From contig CAUEKH010000141.1 of assembly GCA_959018155.1 (NCBI GenBank), positions 1 through 6,630 of the forward strand: a stretch of 6,630 nucleotides of DNA, given 5' to 3'. How positions within the stretch are numbered: position 1 is the first letter of the stretch; each line of letters opens with the position of its first letter. A program made the translations under genes and the position numbers. Shown here in pieces: positions 1 to 6,630 of this stretch. Under the pieces are notes generated by a model. The model ran no database searches, was not told the origin of the DNA, and saw nothing but the letters and a program-made list of their open reading frames with translations. This DNA comes from an uncultured Hungatella sp. GTDB lineage: Bacteria; Bacillota; Clostridia; Lachnospirales; Lachnospiraceae.

Positions 1-418
1 ATCCCGTGTAGGCGGTGCGGCTCAGATCAAGGCGATGAAGAAGATTGCCGCTCCCATCCGTGTGGAGCTGGCTCAGTACCGCGAGCTTGCAAGCTTTGCC
101 CAGTTCGGCTCAGAGCTTGACAAGGAGACCACGGAACAGCTGGCACAGGGCGAGAGAATCAAGGAAGTGTTAAAGCAGGGCCAGTATCAGCCGATGCCGG
201 TAGAATATCAGGTCATGATTATTTTCGCGGCAACCAGAAAACTGCTGCTTGACATTCCAACTCACCACATTCTTGATTTTGAAAGGGCATTATTCAGCTT
301 TATCGACAGCAAATATCCGCAGATTCCGGCTTCCATCCGTGAGACGAAGCAGATTACCGAGGAGACGGATGCACTGCTGACGAAGGCGATTAACGAGTGT
401 AAAGCGGAGGCTTATTAA
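1..418 (+). CDS. atpA: F1 ATP synthase subunit alpha, C-terminal part (5' end outside window)
   Basis: This is the last 138 residues of the alpha subunit; the reading frame enters at base 2 and the family is normally about 500 residues long. The visible part opens with SRVGGAAQ, the conserved segment carrying the arginine finger (codon at 5-7) that reaches into the catalytic site of the neighbouring beta subunit. The rest is the helical C-terminal domain that packs around the gamma shaft, ending in a stop at 416-418. Alpha forms the non-catalytic nucleotide sites of the alpha3-beta3 hexamer on the cytoplasmic face of the membrane. The atpG start lies 16 bases downstream, so the two are co-transcribed. 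Nothing looks broken; the gene is truncated only by the window edge. Identification rests on the motif plus the order atpA-atpG-atpD-atpC. Confidence 0.97.
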   Translation, partial: SRVGGAAQIKAMKKIAAPIRVELAQYRELASFAQFGSELDKETTEQLAQGERIKEVLKQGQYQPMPVEYQVMIIFAATRKLLLDIPTHHILDFERALFSFIDSKYPQIPASIRETKQITEETDALLTKAINECKAEAY

Positions 419-434
419 AGGCAGGTGAAACATC

Positions 435-1289
435 ATGGCATCCATGAGGGATATCAAACATAGAAAAGAGAGTATTCAGAGCACCGAGCAGATTACGAAA
501 GCCATGAAGCTTGTATCCACCGTGAAGCTGCAGAAGTCGAGAGCGAAGGCGGAGGAGTCGAAGCCGTACTACGATTTGATGTATGATACCATCTGTTCCA
601 TGCTGCGCAAGTCCGGCAACATTGAGCACAAGTATTTGAAATCGGGCGCGTCAAAGACGAAGGCGGTTATCGCCATCACCTCCAACCGCGGACTGGCTGG
701 CGGTTACAACAACAATATCGTTAAGCTGGTAACCGGGACCGAAGGACTGGGACCGGAAAATACCGTAATTTATGCAATCGGCCGCAAGGGACGTGACGCA
801 TTTGTGCGCAAAGGCTACAAGATTGCCGAGGATTACTCCGAGGTTATCAACGAGCCGATGTACCGCGACGCCTACGACGTTACGGCTGAACTTCTGGACG
901 CATTTGGACAGAATACGATTGGCGAGATTTATCTGGCCTACACTTCATTTAAGAATACCGTGACTCACATCCCGACCTTAAAGAAGCTTCTCCCTGTGGA
1001 GATGGGCGAGGGGAACGAGAAGACGGATCTGGTGCTCATGAACTATGAGCCGGATGAAGACCAGGTGCTGGATTCCATCATTCCAAAGTATATGAGCAGC
1101 TTAATCTATGGCGCGCTCTTAGAGGCTGTCGCCAGTGAAAATGGCGCGCGTATGACAGCCATGGATTCTGCGACGAACAATGCGGAGGAAATGATAGAAG
1201 AACTTGGCCTGGCATATAACCGCGCAAGACAGGGTTCCATTACTCAGGAACTGACCGAGATTATCGCGGGTGCCAACGCCATATCATAG
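435..1289 (+). CDS. atpG: F1 ATP synthase subunit gamma
   Basis: A full-length gamma subunit of 284 residues, the usual size for bacteria. Gamma is the central rotor shaft that couples ion flow through Fo to conformational change in the beta subunits. The N-terminal helix (MASMRDIKHRKESIQSTEQI, then TKAMKLVSTVKLQKSRAKAE) and the C-terminal helix (residues about 240-284, with MTAMDSATNNAEEMIEE and ITQELTEIIAGANA) form the conserved coiled-coil axle. Between them lies the Rossmann-like globular domain with SNRGLAGGYNNN near residues 84-95, where many homologues read SDRGLCGGFN. The start at 435 follows a GGCAGGTG ribosome site (422-428) and gives the typical MASMRDIK beginning. An ATG at 444 is possible but would lose conserved residues. 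A 110-base gap, unusually long for this operon, separates it from atpD. Confidence 0.97.
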   Translation: MASMRDIKHRKESIQSTEQITKAMKLVSTVKLQKSRAKAEESKPYYDLMYDTICSMLRKSGNIEHKYLKSGASKTKAVIAITSNRGLAGGYNNNIVKLVTGTEGLGPENTVIYAIGRKGRDAFVRKGYKIAEDYSEVINEPMYRDAYDVTAELLDAFGQNTIGEIYLAYTSFKNTVTHIPTLKKLLPVEMGEGNEKTDLVLMNYEPDEDQVLDSIIPKYMSSLIYGALLEAVASENGARMTAMDSATNNAEEMIEELGLAYNRARQGSITQELTEIIAGANAIS

Positions 1290-1302
1290 AACTGGTTTAC
1301 TT

Positions 1303-1308
1303 AAGGAG
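1303..1308 (+). promoter_or_regulatory. Orphan Shine-Dalgarno-like sequence
   Basis: AAGGAG lies 13 bases after the atpG stop, but no ATG, GTG or TTG follows at a usable distance; none occurs in 1309-1325. It is a strong ribosome-binding match with no gene to start. It could be chance in purine-rich DNA, the remnant of a lost reading frame, or a ribosome standby site for atpD. Low confidence that it has a function. Confidence 0.3.
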
Positions 1309-1318
1309 AGCGGGAAAT

Positions 1319-1372
1319 CGGCTTAAATTCAGTAAATCAGCCGTTCGGGGAGTCCGCAGGGCGAACCGGACT
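1319..1372 (+). promoter_or_regulatory. Predicted RNA structure in the atpG-atpD intergenic region (atpD leader)
   Basis: The 110-base gap before atpD contains several inverted repeats. CGGCT (1319-1323) pairs with AGCCG (1339-1343). AGTCCG (1351-1356) pairs perfectly with CGGACT (1367-1372) around a 10-base loop. GTTCG (1343-1347) can instead pair with CGAAC (1362-1366), interleaving with the second hairpin and sharing a base with the first. With no bases between 1366 and 1367, a simultaneous pseudoknot looks sterically strained, so the helices are better read as alternatives. No T-tract follows, so this is not an intrinsic terminator. Plausible roles are RNA stability, processing, or tuning beta translation relative to gamma (F1 needs three beta per gamma). 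The pairing is visible; the role is inferred. Confidence 0.4.
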
Positions 1373-1387
1373 TTGAATATAATATAA

Positions 1388-2791
<1,404 letters not shown>

Positions 2792-2801
2792 GGGGTGGAA
2801 T

Positions 2802-3200
2802 ATGGCTGATTTATTTAAACTCCAGGTCATCACACCTGAGAGGAAATTCTATGAGGGGGACGCCTCCATGGTGGAACTCTCCACGACAGAGGGCGATATC
2901 GGTGTCTACCGGAATCATATTCCGCTGACTGCAATCGTGGCCCCCGGGGTTTTAAAAATCCATGAGGAAGGCGGAGTGAAGGAAGCTGCCCTCATGTCGG
3001 GATTTATCGAAATTCTTCCGGAAAAGATTACCATTATGGCGGAAGTTGCCGAGTGGCCCGAGGAGATTGACGCAAACCGTGCTGAGGAAGCGAGAATCCG
3101 TGCGGAGCGCCGTCTGAAGGAAGAGAACGGTGAAATTGATACCATGAGAGCAGAACTGGCGCTGCGAAGAGCGCTGGTGCGTCTGTCACTCAGAAAGTAA
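2802..3200 (+). CDS. atpC: F1 ATP synthase subunit epsilon
   Basis: A 132-residue epsilon subunit, normal length, starting 10 bases after atpD behind a GGGGGTGG ribosome site. Epsilon sits at the foot of the gamma shaft and can inhibit ATP hydrolysis when its C-terminal helices extend. Residues 1-85 are the N-terminal beta-sandwich, with TEGDIGVYRNHIPLT in place of the common EGDIGVLPGHAPL. Residues 86-132 form the two-helix C-terminal domain. IDANRA at 89-94 matches the I/L-D-x-x-R-A ATP-binding signature known from Bacillus epsilon, and the last helix (RAELALRRALVRLS) is also Bacillus-like. This suggests ATP-sensed control of inhibition, inferred from the motif. It is the last gene of the operon; a terminator follows 22 bases after the stop. 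Confidence 0.97.
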   Translation: MADLFKLQVITPERKFYEGDASMVELSTTEGDIGVYRNHIPLTAIVAPGVLKIHEEGGVKEAALMSGFIEILPEKITIMAEVAEWPEEIDANRAEEARIRAERRLKEENGEIDTMRAELALRRALVRLSLRK

Positions 3201-3222
3201 ATTTCATAAAAAAATGGAAACA

Positions 3223-3269
3223 GGAGAGGCCGACGGTTCCGCAGGGGACCGGCTGGCCTCTCCTTTTTT
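3223..3269 (+). terminator. Intrinsic terminator of the ATP synthase operon
   Basis: GGAGAGGCC (3223-3231) pairs perfectly with GGCCTCTCC (3255-3263). Inside it, CGGTTCC (3234-3240) pairs with GGGACCG (3245-3251), with one wobble, around a GCAG loop. A run of six T follows directly at 3264-3269. A long GC-rich stem with a U-tail is a textbook Rho-independent terminator, placed just after atpC. On the opposite strand the A-run (3208-3214) is eight bases from the stem, so bidirectional action is doubtful. Confidence 0.93.
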
Positions 3270-3296
3270 GACAGGAACTGAAAAAAAGGTTGTATT
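3268..3296 (+). promoter_or_regulatory. Predicted sigma-70/sigma-A promoter for the bioY-like gene
   Basis: A perfect TTGACA -35 box (3268-3273) is followed by a 17-base spacer and TGTATT (3291-3296; 4 of 6 matches to TATAAT). The -35 box begins in the last two T of the preceding terminator, so one unit ends exactly where the next begins. Transcription would start near 3303, giving a leader of about 65 bases. It is supported by box match, ideal spacing and position, not by experiment. Confidence 0.65.
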
Positions 3297-3304
3297 CATG
3301 AATA
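3293..3304 (+). promoter_or_regulatory. Palindrome over the -10 box: candidate operator
   Basis: TATTCATGAATA is a perfect 12-base palindrome covering most of the predicted -10 box and the expected start site. A wider imperfect arrangement, TTGTA (3290-3294) and TACAA (3313-3317) with 18 bases between, encloses it. Biotin genes in Firmicutes are often repressed by BirA at sites of the type TTGTTAAC-N15-GTTAACAA. The outer repeat resembles only the ends of that and its spacing is off, so BirA is a possibility rather than an identification. A repressor bound here would block the promoter. Confidence 0.35.
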
Positions 3305-3368
3305 AAAAATAGTACAATTGTTACTGAGAACATTACAACGGGCAGAGACAGAAAGGTGAGTGGTACGA

Positions 3369-3968
3369 ATGAGACAGGGGAATGGAGTCGCGGTACAGAG
3401 AAGAGGAATGACGAGGGATTTGGCTGTGAGCGGATTGTTTGCGGCATTGATAGCTGTTGGTGCGTTTATTAAGATTGTGATCCCGGTCGGACCAGATACG
3501 ATGAATTTCACCCTGCAATGGTTTTTCGTACTGCTGGCAGGGCTGTTGCTGGGGTCCAGAAGGGCATTTTTCAGTGTGGCCACCTATCTTGTTATCGGAC
3601 TCCTGGGGATTCCGGTATTTGCGCGGGGCGGCGGACCGGCTTATTTAATCCGCCCGACCTTTGGATTTCTGCTGGGATTTGCACTGGCAGCGTATGCCAT
3701 GGGGAAGATATGTGAGTGGATGCATTCATCAAAGCCGCGTGTCTGGATGCTGGCGGCCACAGTCGGGTATGTGATTTACTATGGAATGGGAATCCTGTAT
3801 TTTTATTTCATTACCCATTTCGTAGCCGTGACACCGAATACCGTGGGCTGGGGCGCGATTTTTGCGATCTACTGTCTGCCGACGATGCTGCCGGACTACG
3901 TACTCTGCATTGTTGCGGTGATGGTGGCGGGGCGTCTGCGGCCGGTAATATCACGAATTATGGAATAA
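3369..3968 (+). CDS. bioY: BioY-family ECF transporter S component (probable biotin uptake)
   Basis: A 199-residue hydrophobic protein with about six membrane segments (roughly residues 17-38, 50-62, 64-83, 92-112, 125-148 and 164-190). The BioY signature is clear: FTLQWFFVLLAGLLLGSRRA, then GLLGIPVFARGGG, then PTFGFLLGFALAAY. BioY binds biotin in the membrane and works alone or with a shared EcfA/EcfA'/EcfT energising module; none is present here, so a module encoded elsewhere is likely. The ATG at 3369 was chosen because AAAGGTGAG (3352-3360) lies 8 bases upstream. The GTG at 3360 overlaps that ribosome site, and the ATG at 3408 would trim the N-terminus. Near the C-terminus the usual D-x-x-K (often GDLLK) reads D176-YV-L179, so the lysine linked to biotin binding in studied BioY proteins is missing. 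Substrate is therefore less certain than family. It is flanked by its own promoter and terminator. Confidence 0.88.
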   Translation: MRQGNGVAVQRRGMTRDLAVSGLFAALIAVGAFIKIVIPVGPDTMNFTLQWFFVLLAGLLLGSRRAFFSVATYLVIGLLGIPVFARGGGPAYLIRPTFGFLLGFALAAYAMGKICEWMHSSKPRVWMLAATVGYVIYYGMGILYFYFITHFVAVTPNTVGWGAIFAIYCLPTMLPDYVLCIVAVMVAGRLRPVISRIME

Positions 3969-3975
3969 ATGAACG

Positions 3976-4005
3976 AAAGCAGGCTGTTTTGGCAGTCTGC
4001 TTTTT
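3976..4005 (+). terminator. Intrinsic terminator after bioY
   Basis: AAAGCAGGCTG (3976-3986) pairs with CAGTCTGCTTT (3993-4003), with one G-T wobble, around a six-base TTTTGG loop. A five-T run at 4001-4005 overlaps the base of the stem. It lies 8 bases past the bioY stop and separates this gene from the signalling operon. Confidence 0.88.
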
Positions 4006-4013
4006 AATTATGG

Positions 4014-4042
4014 TTGCAGTTTCCTGCGAGAACGATTAAAAT
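4014..4042 (+). promoter_or_regulatory. Possible promoter of the V4R/GGDEF operon
   Basis: TTGCAG (4014-4019) and TAAAAT (4037-4042; 5 of 6 to consensus) are separated by an ideal 17 bases, directly after the bioY terminator and upstream of the V4R gene. The -35 match is weak (only TTG fits the consensus). The predicted leader is about 37 bases. Position supports it, since the terminator means a new promoter should be present, but the exact boxes are uncertain. Confidence 0.45.
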
Positions 4043-4085
4043 GGAGATAGTATTCAGTTACAAAAATGGAAGCGGGAGGCAAAGT

Positions 4086-4622
4086 ATGGCGGATAATGTA
4101 TTTCTTCAGAATAAAAGAAAATTAGGGCTGGCTGAATATATGAACTTTAATGCAGGTGACCGCGGAAATTTAGGGGAAGAACTTCCGGTCGTTGTATACC
4201 GGTTGATGGAATACTCTCTTCGCGAACAGCTGACAGAACAGTTTGGAGAGGAAGAGCAGGTGAACATTTTCCGGAAGGCAGGATACCGGGCCGGAGTTTA
4301 TTTTGCTGAAAATCTGCTGGACATTTCACTGAAGCTGAATGAGTTTATCGCATCACTGCAGACGCGCATGGAAGAGATGAAGATTGGGGTACTGAGGATT
4401 GAAAAATTTGAACAGGAGACGGGAAAGATCATTTTGACTGTTTCGGAGGATGCCGATTGCTCCGGACTGCCTCTTCTCGGCGAGACCGTATGCAATTACG
4501 ATGAGGGATTTATCGCCGGAGTACTTTCCACCTATATGGGAAAAGAGTATTCAGCAACAGAAGTGGACTGCTGGGCAACAGGGGACCGCGTATGCAGATT
4601 TTGTGCAGAACCGGCAGAATGA
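4086..4622 (+). CDS. Stand-alone V4R (4-vinyl reductase-like) ligand-binding domain protein
   Basis: A soluble 178-residue protein consisting of little more than one V4R domain, the small-molecule sensor fold also found in BchJ-type proteins and in the phenol/xylene sensors DmpR, MopR and XylR. The C-terminal signature is clear: GETVCNYDEGFIAGVL (132-147), then TEVDCWATGDRVCRF (158-172). C136, E159, C162 and C170 have the same spacing as the zinc ligands of the MopR sensor as I remember them (C155, E178, C181, C189), so a structural zinc site is likely. Other cysteines are C125 and C173. There is no histidine at all, which argues against His-ligated haem as in the related-fold H-NOX proteins. 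The ATG at 4086 is preferred because GGGAGG (4074-4079) lies 6 bases upstream; an in-frame ATG at 4041 has no ribosome site. No output domain is attached. A diguanylate cyclase gene starts 13 bases downstream, its likely partner by inference. The ligand is unknown. Confidence 0.85.
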   Translation: MADNVFLQNKRKLGLAEYMNFNAGDRGNLGEELPVVVYRLMEYSLREQLTEQFGEEEQVNIFRKAGYRAGVYFAENLLDISLKLNEFIASLQTRMEEMKIGVLRIEKFEQETGKIILTVSEDADCSGLPLLGETVCNYDEGFIAGVLSTYMGKEYSATEVDCWATGDRVCRFCAEPAE

Positions 4623-4635
4623 CGGAGTAAATGAA

Positions 4636-5883
4636 ATGGAAAATGAAAATTGTGAGATGCTTTTTGAGTACTTAAGAAGTATTCTCTATGATACAAAGAT
4701 TAAACGTCCGGAACTTGAGAAACTGGATGAACCATATCAGAAGCTGGGACAGGGGCTGGAATTCCTGCAGAAGGCTGTGGAGGAGATGCTTGCCTATTCG
4801 GCGGATCTTTCGAAAGGAAATTTATCGGGGTATTATCCCTCCAAGGATAATTTCCTCTGTGTGAATTTGAAGAATCTCCATGCGAATTTAAATCATCTTA
4901 CGTGGCAGGCAAAGCAGGTGGCGTCCGGAGACTATTCCCAGCACGTTTCGTATCTGGGGGAATTTTCAGAGGCATTCAACACCATGACGGAACAGCTCAA
5001 GGAGAGAGAAGCCCTCTTAAAAGAAGAGGCGGAAAAGGTCAGGAAGCGCGCCGAGATGATGGAAGGCTACAATGAGCTTCTTGTGGAGATGACCAGAAAG
5101 AAGAATGAATGGATTATCGTGGTGGATGCGGAGACCAGAAACATCCTGTACTGCAATAAGCGCAAAGATGAAAAAAAGGTTGATCCGGCTTTCTGCGAAT
5201 TCTGTCTCCAGCGGCTCTCATTTCGCAACCAGATAGTAAACTGGCAGGATGGAGAGCAGGATAAGGTGTGGGAGATGGGAAATGAGGAACAGGGGTTCTT
5301 CCGCGTCACCACATTTAAGATCGAGTGGCGGGGCTACAATGCCTATGCGCATATTGTGATGGATATTACGGAGGAGAAGCAGGCGGCCAGCAGGCTGACG
5401 AGCAAGGCATATTTTGACCCGGGAACGGGAATCAGGAACCGCCTGTTTTTCGAGGAGTATTTAGGAAAACTCCTGGAAGAAAAATCAGATATCATGTTAT
5501 GTTACATGGATCTGGACGGTTTGAAAAATGTGAATGATGAGTATGGACACAACGAAGGAGATTACTACATCCGTACCTTTGTGACTGCAATTCAGAAGTC
5601 ATTTCGCAGTGAGGACGTATTTACGAGAATTGGAGGCGATGAGTTCTGTTTGATTTTGTCAGAGGGTCATAAGGACTCCACTGAGAGGCGGTTCGCGGAG
5701 GTTTTGGAACAGTTCATGAGGGAGAATACCAAGGAATATCCGGTGAGTTTCAGCTATGGGGTGGTTGAGATAGAAGGAAGCAGCAATCAGCTGTCTTTGG
5801 AGGAAATCATGAAGCTGGCGGATACGGAAATGTATGAGTGTAAACGGAATAACCGGAAAAGATATCACACTGGTAGGCTGTAA
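4636..5883 (+). CDS. Soluble HAMP-HAMP-PAS-GGDEF diguanylate cyclase
   Basis: A 415-residue cytosolic protein expected to make cyclic di-GMP from two GTP. In order: an N-terminal helical region (1-50); two HAMP-like units, YSADLSKGNLSGYYPSKDNF (about 54-88) and QVASGDYSQHVSYLGEFSEA (about 89-123); a charged coiled coil (about 120-155); a PAS domain (about 156-250, ending DITEEKQ); and GGDEF (about 254-413). The catalytic domain is complete: MDLDGLKNVNDEYGH binds nucleotide and metal, GGDEF is at 333-337, and R324-x-x-D327 five residues before it is the canonical product-inhibition I-site. No membrane segment is visible, so HAMP here relays signals between soluble domains. The PAS has C173, C187 and C190 (a CxxC pair), resembling the next protein. 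The ATG at 4636 has GGAG at 4624-4627. The frame stays open upstream to 4450, but that part overlaps the V4R gene and has no suitable start. Confidence 0.92.
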   Translation: MENENCEMLFEYLRSILYDTKIKRPELEKLDEPYQKLGQGLEFLQKAVEEMLAYSADLSKGNLSGYYPSKDNFLCVNLKNLHANLNHLTWQAKQVASGDYSQHVSYLGEFSEAFNTMTEQLKEREALLKEEAEKVRKRAEMMEGYNELLVEMTRKKNEWIIVVDAETRNILYCNKRKDEKKVDPAFCEFCLQRLSFRNQIVNWQDGEQDKVWEMGNEEQGFFRVTTFKIEWRGYNAYAHIVMDITEEKQAASRLTSKAYFDPGTGIRNRLFFEEYLGKLLEEKSDIMLCYMDLDGLKNVNDEYGHNEGDYYIRTFVTAIQKSFRSEDVFTRIGGDEFCLILSEGHKDSTERRFAEVLEQFMRENTKEYPVSFSYGVVEIEGSSNQLSLEEIMKLADTEMYECKRNNRKRYHTGRL

Positions 5884-5903
5884 ACCAGGAACAAGGAGGA
5901 ATC

Positions 5904-6630
5904 ATGTCTGAGGATAATCTGGTCAGGCTGCTGGATGCCCTGACTGAAATGAGTATCTACGTGATTGAGGAGAAAAGTCATAAAATTCTTTACTGTAACC
6001 GCCGGTGCAAGGAGAGCATCGGGGAAAATTTTGCACCGGGAGCAAAATGCCATGAGGTATGGCCGGAAATGTGTAGAAGCTGCCCTCTCGAAGCACTGGA
6101 GAAAGGAGATTCCGGCACCAGTGTCTGTTATGATCCACTTCAGAAGATGACGGTGGATCTGACTGTCAACAGGATTTTGTGGGATAACGATATTCCGGCT
6201 GTCGTAGTGACGGCCACGCCTCACCGGCTGAACCGTGAGGAGGAACAGAAACTTAAAAAGATTGCGAAGGTGTATGCACAGAGCCTGGTAACTGTATTTC
6301 ATGAGTGCATCATTGCCAACCTGACAACTGACTATTATGTCATCTGCCAGAAGGACTCGATGTGGGAGGATATTCCGGAGTACGGAAACTTCGAGATGGT
6401 AAACCGTGAGTATGCTGCGAAAGTCATTGATCCGGATGATTTGAAATTGTTTTTCGAGACCTTTTCCAGAGAATCATTGTTAAGGCAGTTTGGCGAAGGG
6501 AAAAGACAGATCACGAGGAGACTGCGCCGTCTTGCCGCTGATGGCGCCTACCATATGGTGGAATTTACGGTTGCAAAGATTGAAATGCCTGATGAAAATG
6601 ACTGCTGGTGCGCTCTGCTCTACCGGGATA
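5904..6630 (+). CDS. PAS-domain signalling protein, N-terminal part (3' end outside window)
   Basis: The frame opens at an ATG with a very strong ribosome site (AAGGAGGA, 5893-5900) and runs 242 codons to the window edge without a stop. Residues about 10-110 form a cysteine-rich PAS domain: ILYCNRRC (28-35), then C49, C57 and C60 in CHEVWPEMCRSCPLEAL, then C75. A linker helix (about 112-135) follows. Residues about 140-242 look like a second PAS fold: VIDPDDLKLFF, then RRLRRLAADGAYHMVEFTV, ending in LLYRD, the pattern of a PAS core before an output domain. No catalytic motif is reached. A GGDEF, histidine kinase or EAL output are all possible; GGDEF is favoured by the upstream neighbour, but this is inference. 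Only 20 bases separate it from that gene, so co-transcription is likely. No membrane segment is seen in the visible part. Confidence 0.82.
   Translation, partial: MSEDNLVRLLDALTEMSIYVIEEKSHKILYCNRRCKESIGENFAPGAKCHEVWPEMCRSCPLEALEKGDSGTSVCYDPLQKMTVDLTVNRILWDNDIPAVVVTATPHRLNREEEQKLKKIAKVYAQSLVTVFHECIIANLTTDYYVICQKDSMWEDIPEYGNFEMVNREYAAKVIDPDDLKLFFETFSRESLLRQFGEGKRQITRRLRRLAADGAYHMVEFTVAKIEMPDENDCWCALLYRD

Noticed and set aside
1343..1372. H-type pseudoknot in the atpD leader
   Set aside because: The two helices interleave, but there is no linker between 1366 and 1367 to cross the first helix, so simultaneous formation looks sterically unlikely; alternative helices are preferred.
1378..1383. 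Perfect TATAAT upstream of atpD as an internal promoter
   Set aside because: No -35 box lies 16-18 bases upstream, the TG is one base off for an extended -10, and transcription would start inside or just after the atpD ribosome site.
4450..4635. Upstream extension of the GGDEF reading frame into the V4R gene
   Set aside because: The extension is out of frame with a conserved V4R domain and shows no domain of its own, while the ATG at 4636 has a properly spaced GGAG.
5172..5178. A AAA AAG slippery heptamer in frame in the cyclase PAS domain, with a -1 frame stop at 5181
   Set aside because: It matches the dnaX-type slippery site, but no Shine-Dalgarno-like stimulator or clear downstream hairpin was seen, and such runs are common in Lys-rich coding sequence.
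5865..6302. 145-residue open frame on the minus strand
   Set aside because: It lies antisense to the PAS-protein gene, which has a strong ribosome site and recognisable domains; the minus frame shows no motif.

Overview
The window looks like chromosomal DNA from a low-to-mid GC Firmicute, most likely a gut clostridium of the Lachnospiraceae type. This rests on strong AAGGAG-type ribosome sites, classical T-tailed hairpin terminators, clostridial-type F1 ATP synthase subunits, a BioY-family permease, and cytosolic double-HAMP/PAS/GGDEF signalling proteins of a kind common in that family. The genus cannot be named from the sequence alone. All genes read on the + strand.

Region 1 (1-3269) is the distal half of an F-type ATP synthase operon in the standard order: the end of atpA (alpha), atpG (gamma), atpD (beta) and atpC (epsilon), closed by a strong intrinsic terminator. 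Together these genes encode most of the F1 head and stalk. The only unusual spacing is a 110-base gap before atpD. It holds an orphan Shine-Dalgarno sequence and inverted repeats that can form competing helices.

Region 2 (3268-4005) is a single-gene unit. A good sigma-70-type promoter, whose -35 box overlaps the T-tract of the ATP synthase terminator, drives a BioY-like membrane protein (S component of an ECF vitamin transporter). The unit ends in its own terminator. A perfect 12-base palindrome covers the -10 box and expected start site and is a candidate operator.

Region 3 (4014-6630, running off the end) is a probable three-gene signalling operon. It encodes a stand-alone V4R ligand-binding protein with an apparently complete zinc-type site, a soluble HAMP-HAMP-PAS-GGDEF diguanylate cyclase with an intact active site and inhibitory site, and the start of a second PAS protein that is cut by the window edge. 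The PAS domains of the last two proteins share an ILYCN motif and a downstream CxxC pair, suggesting related sensors. The tight spacing (13 and 20 bases) suggests that a small-molecule or redox signal sensed by V4R and/or PAS is converted into cyclic di-GMP. This link is inferred from gene order and domains only. It is the most interesting part of the window.
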